Under the pieces are notes generated by a model. The model had not been told where the DNA came from. It saw nothing but the letters and a program-made list of their open reading frames with translations, and did no database searches. A stretch of DNA of 64,000 nucleotides. Origin: Lepisosteus oculatus. Lineage: Eukaryota > Chordata > Actinopteri > Semionotiformes > Lepisosteidae. Shown here piece by piece: positions 57,721-64,000 of the stretch. Position numbers and translations under genes: made by a program. The stretch spans positions 42,292,490-42,356,489 of the forward strand of contig NC_090709.1 of assembly GCF_040954835.1 (NCBI RefSeq). Direction: 5' to 3'. Every line of letters starts with the position of its first letter. Position 1 is the first letter of the stretch.

Positions 57721-57954
57721 GCTAAAACGCCCGCAGACATTTCAGACTCTCGGCACACAGCGCAGTCATTCTGCGAGTTGAATAACCGGATAGTCTGGTC
57801 TCTGCAGCAGCAGCAGCAGCCCCACAGAAGAAAACCAGCAGGTTTCCAAAATGAATCACATCCTGTCCAGCAAACAGTCATTTAACTCTTTTGGATGCAT
57901 ATGAATAAATAGGTTGAACGGTTTAAAATGATTTGGGGCGGGGGCGGGGGTGGG

Positions 57955-58141
57955 GGGGGCAGCAGGGTGGCACAGTGTTGAGCACTGTGGGGCCCCGCCT
58001 GGGTTCGATTCCCGACCCAGGGGTGCTGTCCGGGGGGGAGTCTGCATGTTCTACCGCAGGGTTTTCCTCCCGCTCCTCCAGAGACGTGCTGGTAGATTGA
58101 TCGGCTTTGGGAAAAGTGGCCGCAGGTCTGGGTGTGGGTGT

Positions 58142-58179
<38 letters not shown>

Positions 58180-58830
58180 ATGTGTGTGTGTGAGTGTGTG
58201 TGTGCGAGTGCGCTTGTGTGAGTGTGAGTGTGCGAGTGCGCTTGTGTGAGTGTGTGCGAGTGTGTGCGACTGCGCTTGTGTGTGTGCGAGTGCGTGAGTA
58301 CGAGTGAGCTTGTGTGTGCGAGTGCGTGAGTACGAGTGAGCTTGTGTGTGCGTGAGTGTGTGTGCACGAGTGAGCTTGTGTGTGCGAATGCGTGAGTGTG
58401 TGTGCACGAGTGAGCTTGTGTGTGCGAGTGTGTGAGTGTGTGTGCACGAGTGAGCTTGTGTGTGTGCGAGTGTGCGTGCGCGCTTGCGTGAGTGAGCTTG
58501 TGTGAGTGTGCGTGCGCTTGTGTGAGTGTGCGTGAGTGAGCTTGTGTGAGTGTGCGTGAGTGTGTGTGCACGAGTGAGCTTGTGTGCTTGCGTGAGTGAG
58601 CTTGTGTGAGTGTGCGTGCGCGCTTGCATGAGAGAGCTTGTGTGAGTGTGCGTGCGCGCTTGCGTGAGTGAGCTTGTGTGAGTGTGCGTGCGCTTGTGTG
58701 AGTGTGCGCGCGTGAGTGTGCATGCGTGAGTGAGCTTGTGTGAGTGTGTGTGCGCCAGCGTGCTTGTGCGTGCGTACGTGCCCTGCAATGGACTGACACC
58801 CTGTTCCCCCCTGGACGAAACAGTTAGGAA
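57955..58830 (+). repeat. tRNA-SINE (second family) with ~600-bp TG-rich internal expansion
   Basis: Head cagcagggtggcacagtgtt with B box GGTTCGATTCC, then tctgcatgttctaccgcagg. A (GA)n run and a TGTGTGAG/TGCGTGAG minisatellite fill 58,145-58,775, where other copies have a short TG run. The SINE 3' part gtgccctgcaatggactgac resumes afterwards. Long His/Thr/Ser-rich minus-strand frames of 245-308 codons come from this repeat. Confidence 0.85.
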
Positions 58831-58871
58831 ACGGACAGCTCAAAAGCACGAGTGAATTTCTCCGCTTAAAA

Positions 58872-58950
58872 TCATTGTGGCACGGCGGCGCCGGCTTCGG
58901 TGCTCGGGGTGCTGTCTGTGTGGAGTTTGCATGTTCTCCCCCGGTCCCCC
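58872..58950 (+). repeat. tRNA-SINE fragment (second family)
   Basis: Contains ggtgctgtctgtgtggagtt and tgcatgttctcccc only. Confidence 0.7.
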
Positions 58951-59284
58951 CCCCCGACGGGCTTCGAAGCGAATCCCTTTCATCTCCCTCCGCGGATCAG
59001 CAAGGGTCTAGCAGCCAAGAGAGCCAAATAAGCCACAGAGCCGAGTTCTCTCTGTTGTGGAAGTGAAATTGTGATGCCACCCGGGGGAACTCGTAAAACC
59101 TGCCTGCCAGCCCTGTCAGTTTGTGGCGGGCGGCCTCGCGTCACGCAAGAGGGGAACTTCCCCCCCGTGACGGAGATGGAAGCGCCGATCGCTCGAAAGT
59201 GCAGCACAGGGGGGGGGATCCCCCTTCGGCGAGACCCGCCGTGGAGCTGCAGCCCGAGCCCGAAATTCACAGGGCGGAGGAATT

Positions 59285-59476
59285 CAGGCGGGAGACTCCT
59301 GGACCGGGAGCAAAAGTATCCCCCCTAATGTATTAAACTTAAACATAAAGTGCACCTCAAAACCACACACACAGACACACAGAGAGAGGAGACTCCTGGA
59401 CGAGGAGCAAAAGTATTCCCCTCTAACGTATCCAACTTAAACATAAAGTGCGCCTCAAACCACACACACACACACG
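59285..59476 (+). repeat. ~100-bp tandem duplication
   Basis: gagactcctggaccgggagc and gagactcctggacgaggagc each lead into aaaagtattccc-type sequence, cttaaacataaagtgc and a CA run. Confidence 0.9.
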
Positions 59477-61150
59477 AGGAAGTTCTGATGAGAATCTGTT
59501 CTTCATTCCGTGACCCACAGAACGCTCTCCTTTAAAACGGATCTGTCCCAGTTTTAGGTTTTTGTCAGCGACCGGTCCCGACTACCTGCCGTCCTCCACG
59601 ATTTCAACAGGCTGACCCTCAATTGCGGTGGGTTGGGTGGGGTAATATTTTTCGTAAAAGCAATAAAAAAAAAGTTCCTTTGCTTTTTGAGACGTTTAGG
59701 GAGGACTCGTCGCACCAGTTAGTCAAAATATAAACCACACCTACAGAAACCTTAATAAGAAGCCACGACTACCGGACACACGCACGCCATATGTCTGTAA
59801 ACACACAGATTAGAAATCGGTCGGAATATTCTCCTGACTCTGGGACTGGACCGTTTACAGGTAAAATCCCACGTTTCATCATTTCACCCAGTAGTCTTTT
59901 GCTGATTTGTTTTCTGATATTGGCAAACGAGTGTTGCAAATTAGCGCAGATCCCATCATAACCCACGGGACTGCCGCTGTGGACGAATTTGATTGCCTTT
60001 ATCTCCCAGACGGGTGTTGGAACGCTTTATTAAGGGGTGCGTCTGCGTCACCTGCTGTCTGTTCATAACTCAGAAGTGAATTGCAACCCCGGTATATGTT
60101 ATAATACGCAGCGTCCTTTACAAAAAGAGTCGTTGTAGCAGTGAACAACACAATTCACTTAAAAAAAAAACTCCTTTCTAACTTGCACAGTATGTAAAAA
60201 AATAATAATAACGATGCCTTTTGAGCAAGGGTCTCCCGATAAACCATTCGGTATGTGCGATTCTGTATATTCTAAAAAAAAAATTTGTGCCGCGGCTCTC
60301 CGTATGCGCACGCTGACACTCCTTCAAAAAACGACTCACTAAGAAGACGCTTTTAAAACACGCCGCCACACACAAAACAGAAAACACGCACAAACTTCCA
60401 CAACATGACAGTTTTTTTTCTCTCTCTCTCTTTTTTGCGAACTTAACAGTCCTATACACATATAATACCGGTGTGGCTCCGTTACCGATTTTTTTTAAAA
60501 AAATCGATTTTCATTTTTTTAAGTTAAAAAGGAACAAATACATTTGCGAACATTTAGCAGGCTTTCCACGCAGAAGTATCAAGCCTCGCTTTCTCTGAAT
60601 GTCGGCGTCACTTTGCGCCACTAATAGGTGCAGAAGTCTCATTACAGTACAATCAGCGCGCAGTTTTACTGAGCCTCCGTGAGTTCGGGGGCTACAAGCA
60701 CGATTTCAACAAATATCCAGATACACTGATATATTTATATATTGATCAAGATCGAACGACCGCCGCTTGAGTTGGGATCTAAACCGCCCCCGTTGATTAA
60801 CTAGAATTGATCGCGTTCAGTGGACGACCGAAGATCATCCCACCCGAATAACTGCATTCTTATTATTCAAAGCTGTCGAACTCCAAAAAAAAAAAAAAAA
60901 ACACTTAGCAAAAAAAGGTACAACAGCACAAGCCGAAACTGGGCTGCTTCGGAGAAAACACCGCCAAAAATAAAAAGAAATCCCAAAATAGGTTATCAAC
61001 GGAGAATCTATCGCAGTATGACTGTGCAGACTCTTCAGATAAACAGGTTTGGGCGTGTGCACCGCAATTATTAACGTTTCCTGGAACTCCCCTCAAAAAA
61101 TGGTAGCTTTCTGACAAAGACCCTCAAATTCTGTCCCTTGTCGCAAACTC
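59477..61150. other. intergenic, AT-rich, no gene recognised
   Basis: Several homopolymer A/T runs and no supported exon. Confidence 0.4.
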
Positions 61151-61159
61151 ACCTGCACT

Positions 61160-61201
61160 GTTGTTCTGTCGTTCATATGTCGATATGAACGACAGAACAA
61201 C
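61160..61201. repeat. perfect hairpin, 19-bp arms, 4-nt loop
   Basis: The arm gttgttctgtcgttcatat is followed by gtcg and its exact reverse complement. It lies in otherwise unremarkable sequence about 2.4 kb upstream of the first exon at 63.6 kb. Confidence 0.97.
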
Positions 61202-62264
61202 GCTTCATCCACACGAACTACGAAAATACAGGAAGACCGAATCTGTTCGGTTGTTTTTTTTGTGTTATAATGGAAAGTTATTGAGGAAAAAAAAAGCGTT
61301 TTATCCTCAAAAATGTCGTTTAGGGACAGAGCTGTGCTGCAGAGGCAGCCGGATACTTACAACACAGTGTGAGAGCAACCCAGCTCGTCAAGGGCACGGG
61401 GTGTTTTAATCATGTTTCTCTCTACTGCTTGAAGAAGGGAGTGTGAGAAACTATTTTAACTGCTCTTCTTCGTTGAAAGCAAAAACCCATCAGGAACGGA
61501 AAATGACTGTTTCACCTGTCCCTGAAGTGCTGCGTCAGCTTAACAAAACGATCTAAAACAAGGTGCTCTCCCTGCTTGCTTTTGAATCAGCTTTCACTTC
61601 TCTGCACAGATGGGTGACGGCTTTTTCCCACATTGCAGTATGAATCCAGACTTAACTGGGGGAAGGAGAACACCTCTCCCGGCTCTTCTTCGAGAAAATT
61701 ACACTACAGTTTTTTAAAACACAGTGTAATTACACGCAAACGTACCTATTGACGCACGCCCATGCCGAAACTAGCCGGACAACGAACCGACGCTGAGGTA
61801 CCGAGTAGCAAAAAAAAATCCCAAACAACTAACGAATAGAAAATCAGAATGATTGATCGACGTGACTCCAGTGACATCCACCTCTATACGAGAAACGGTC
61901 CGCGTTTGTTTGTAGTGCGACACCTAGTGGCCTTGGGTGCTTCTGCTCTAAGCTCACTACGAGATCAAACGCTTTTCCCCAAATGTCCCAAGAGGATACA
62001 GAACTGGCATGTGAAACCAGTAGATCTTGACAGAAGACTAGTGTTCTGACTCAAATATTCGGCAATGCCGTACTGTGAGGTGAATTTGAAAACGATAGTG
62101 CCATGCATTATTGAATTAAAAAAAACTTCAACTTCGAATGTAAAATTCAGTGTTTGACATCATTTCCAGTGTTGTTTGTAGCTTTAGAAAGTAGACAGCT
62201 CACATTTGCCAGCAAGACTTTTTTCCTATCTTTCATATTGACAGCTGAGTTAATGCCCTGAAGT
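61202..62264. other. intergenic, no gene recognised
   Basis: No supported gene, RNA or repeat family. Confidence 0.4.
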
Positions 62265-62640
62265 AATAATTGATAATAAGAATTGCTTACACTTCTATAG
62301 CGCTTTTCTGGACACTCCACTCAAAGCGCTTTACAGGTCATGGGGAATCCCACTACCACCACCAGTGCAGCCCCCACCTGGATGATGCGACGGCAGCCAT
62401 AGTGCGCCAGAACGCTCCCCACACACCAGCTCTCAGTGGGGAGGAGAGCAGAGGGATGGAGCCAGTTCAGAGAGGGGGGTTATTAGGAGGCCATGATGGG
62501 TAAGGGCCAATGGGAAATTTGGCCAGGGTGCCTGGGTTACACCCCTGTTCTTTTCGAGAAACGCCCTGGGATTTTTAATGACCACAGAGAGAGTCAGGAC
62601 CTCGGTTTGACGTCTCATCCGAAGTGCAAGCAATTATTAT
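62265..62640 (-). repeat. 5S-derived SINE, 5S head missing
   Basis: Runs from ttgcttacacttctatagcg to cggtttgacgtctcatccga, then breaks directly into an oppositely oriented piece. Confidence 0.9.
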
Positions 62641-62775
62641 TAATTATTATTATTATTATTATGGCCTCCTAATAACCCCCCTCCCTGAACTGGGGGTTCA
62701 TCCACAGCTTGGATGGACTGCGGCAAAAACATTCGAGTGCTTCTTCAAAACAAAGGCTTTGAATTCCATAATAGT
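62630..62775 (-). repeat. unassigned dispersed repeat, copy 3, inverted
   Basis: The junction gcaattattattaattatta leads to ggcctcctaataaccccc and then to the reverse complement of the 56.5-kb sequence (tccacagcttggatggactg). Confidence 0.7.
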
Positions 62776-63004
62776 GTGAGCTATTATTATTATAATTATT
62801 ATTATTATTATTATTATTACTCAAACTATCACCATTTTGTTTGGGGTTTCTCATTAAAAGGGACATAGTTTCCATTAACGCGGGAGCTGTATCACTTGGA
62901 CCTGAACTCTTTGTGCATCTGTGTGCATTACACCCTGTAGTAGCGTCTGTGCTTAATTTGAACTCTGAATCGGATACGCAAATCGGATAAGCACTCATTG
63001 CTGA

Positions 63005-63135
63005 TAATGGTTTTTTTTTCCTATTAATTTTAACCTCTTAGGAGGGGAGTCTGAGATAGAGACGTTCAGTCATTTTTTTTAACCTATTAATTTTAAACTA
63101 TTAGGGGGGGAGTCTGAGGTAGAGACGCTCGGTCG
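63005..63135 (+). repeat. ~65-bp tandem duplication
   Basis: ctattaattttaacctctta and ctattaattttaaactatta each precede ggggagtctgag and tagagacg(t/c)tc. Confidence 0.85.
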
Positions 63136-63597
63136 TGATCTTCCTTCTAATGTACAGTATGTCTGGAGGACCTCGGAGTAAAAGTGCGTCATTATATTTT
63201 ACAGTATAATACGTGTAATACCGGAAGTAGTACCAATCCGGCAAAGAATCGCTGAGTTTTCACTAGGGCACCACGTGTTATCGTCCCTGCTAGAAACTGG
63301 AGAATTGCTTTTGATTCAGTGGGGTTTTGCACAAGCGTCTGCAGCAACCGATGCAGATAAACGGTAGATACAGAATCCTTATCTCCGTAACAGTCTGTCC
63401 GTGAGGTGAATTATCCCCACACAAAATACATGCCAAGGTCTGAGTGAGACAGTATCCTGACACCACACCCACCTTCCACCTCCCCCAGTTCAGTGAACGT
63501 TTTAGCGTGGGAAGTCATTTACGGACACGTGCCTCTCGGGTAGTCCACTTTAAGGTTGTTGTTGTTGTTGTGGTTTTTTAATTTGATCGGATTAAAA

Positions 63598-63688
63598 ATG
63601 CCGTTTTGGGTCCTTTTAATCTGGGGCAGTTTGTGGTTTTCGTCCGCCGTCGACTCGCCGCTCAAGATGTCCGAGTTCCAGACAAAGG
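63598..63688 (+). CDS. probable signal-peptide first exon, gene continues past window
   Basis: ATG at 63598 opens MPFWVLLIWGSLWFSSAVDS, a hydrophobic run of the right length for a signal peptide with a likely cut after SSA. The exon continues PLKMSEFQTK and ends in phase 1 at G|GTAGGT (donor at 63689). Phase-1 signal exons are typical of modular secreted and type I membrane proteins. Too little is present to name a family. No strong TATA box was seen upstream; a (GTT)n run precedes the ATG. Confidence 0.5.
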
Positions 63689-64000
63689 GTAGGTATGCAA
63701 TTTAAACTTTAAACTTCTCGGGTTTAGCAATGCCGCATGCTTATGGCCACACTCGGGTGTACCGTCGGCGACGGTGTATTGTCGCACCTTTTGCAAAACT
63801 GCAGATTCCCGCTCTAAATCGTTCATGATCAATGTAAAGGAAGCTGTTTTTGTCACACGTGTTTTCTCCTCTTTGCTAAATCCAACTGATATTAAAGTTA
63901 GTGTTGTTGGTTTTTTTTTCCTGTACGCGAACTTGTCAGTTACACGGTTACAAAAGACGAGCTGCAATGAGATTTCGCTTATAAAGAGGGATTCTTTAGT
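63689..64000 (+). other. start of intron 1 of the right-end gene
   Basis: No further exon was recognised before the window ends. Confidence 0.35.

Noticed and set aside
57882..58849. 305-, 308- and 245-codon His/Thr/Ser-rich minus-strand frames
   Set aside because: Translations of the TG-rich expansion within a SINE, open in three frames at once.

Overview
This window looks like genomic DNA from a ray-finned fish. The evidence is intron-split genes with GT-AG splice sites, a fish-type rhamnose-binding lectin, a fish-type secreted C-type lectin, several SINE and LINE families and very dense minisatellites. The SINE set recalls a non-teleost lineage such as gar or bowfin, but that is an impression and not a demonstration. 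Almost all long open frames here are products of tandem repeats.

Region 1 (1-12.9 kb, + strand): the main gene is a SUEL/rhamnose-binding lectin (RBL). Six complete carbohydrate-recognition domains (CRDs) can be read, each built from three exons with consistent splice phases (1, then 2, then 1). The signal-peptide exon is not visible and probably lies upstream of base 1. CRDs 2-6 sit on five ~1,419-bp tandem units; units 4 and 5 appear identical, introns included. CRD 1 keeps the family's Cys-Glu at its first cysteine, whereas CRDs 2-6 have Cys-Trp there. The reading frame stops at 11,714.

Region 2 (13-25.5 kb): a convergent minus-strand C-type lectin gene (signal exon 16,512-16,548; CTLD exon 15,359-15,745) lies among SINEs, LINE 3' fragments and five minisatellites. 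One minisatellite family (21.4-21.9 kb) is the inverted counterpart of the array in the RBL intron at 3.4-4.3 kb.

Region 3 (25.7-52.3 kb): a giant, almost spacerless imperfect palindrome. Its axis lies at the self-complementary CATCATGATG at 41,461-41,470, and its arms cover about 28.43-41.47 kb and 41.47-52.26 kb. Blocks compared by eye look roughly 90% identical. The arms hold exon-like islands pointing toward each other, arrays of 30-bp exon-like cores, degenerate ~45-50-bp tandem repeats, and eight tRNA-like elements mirrored four by four around the axis. No protein family could be assigned to the exon-like islands.

Region 4 (52.3-64 kb): mostly repeats (LINE 3' end, full 5S-derived SINE, tRNA-derived SINEs, one SINE carrying a 600-bp TG-rich expansion), several short tandem duplications and a perfect 19-bp-arm hairpin. 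At the right end is a probable signal-peptide first exon (63,598-63,688) of a secreted or membrane protein that continues beyond the window.
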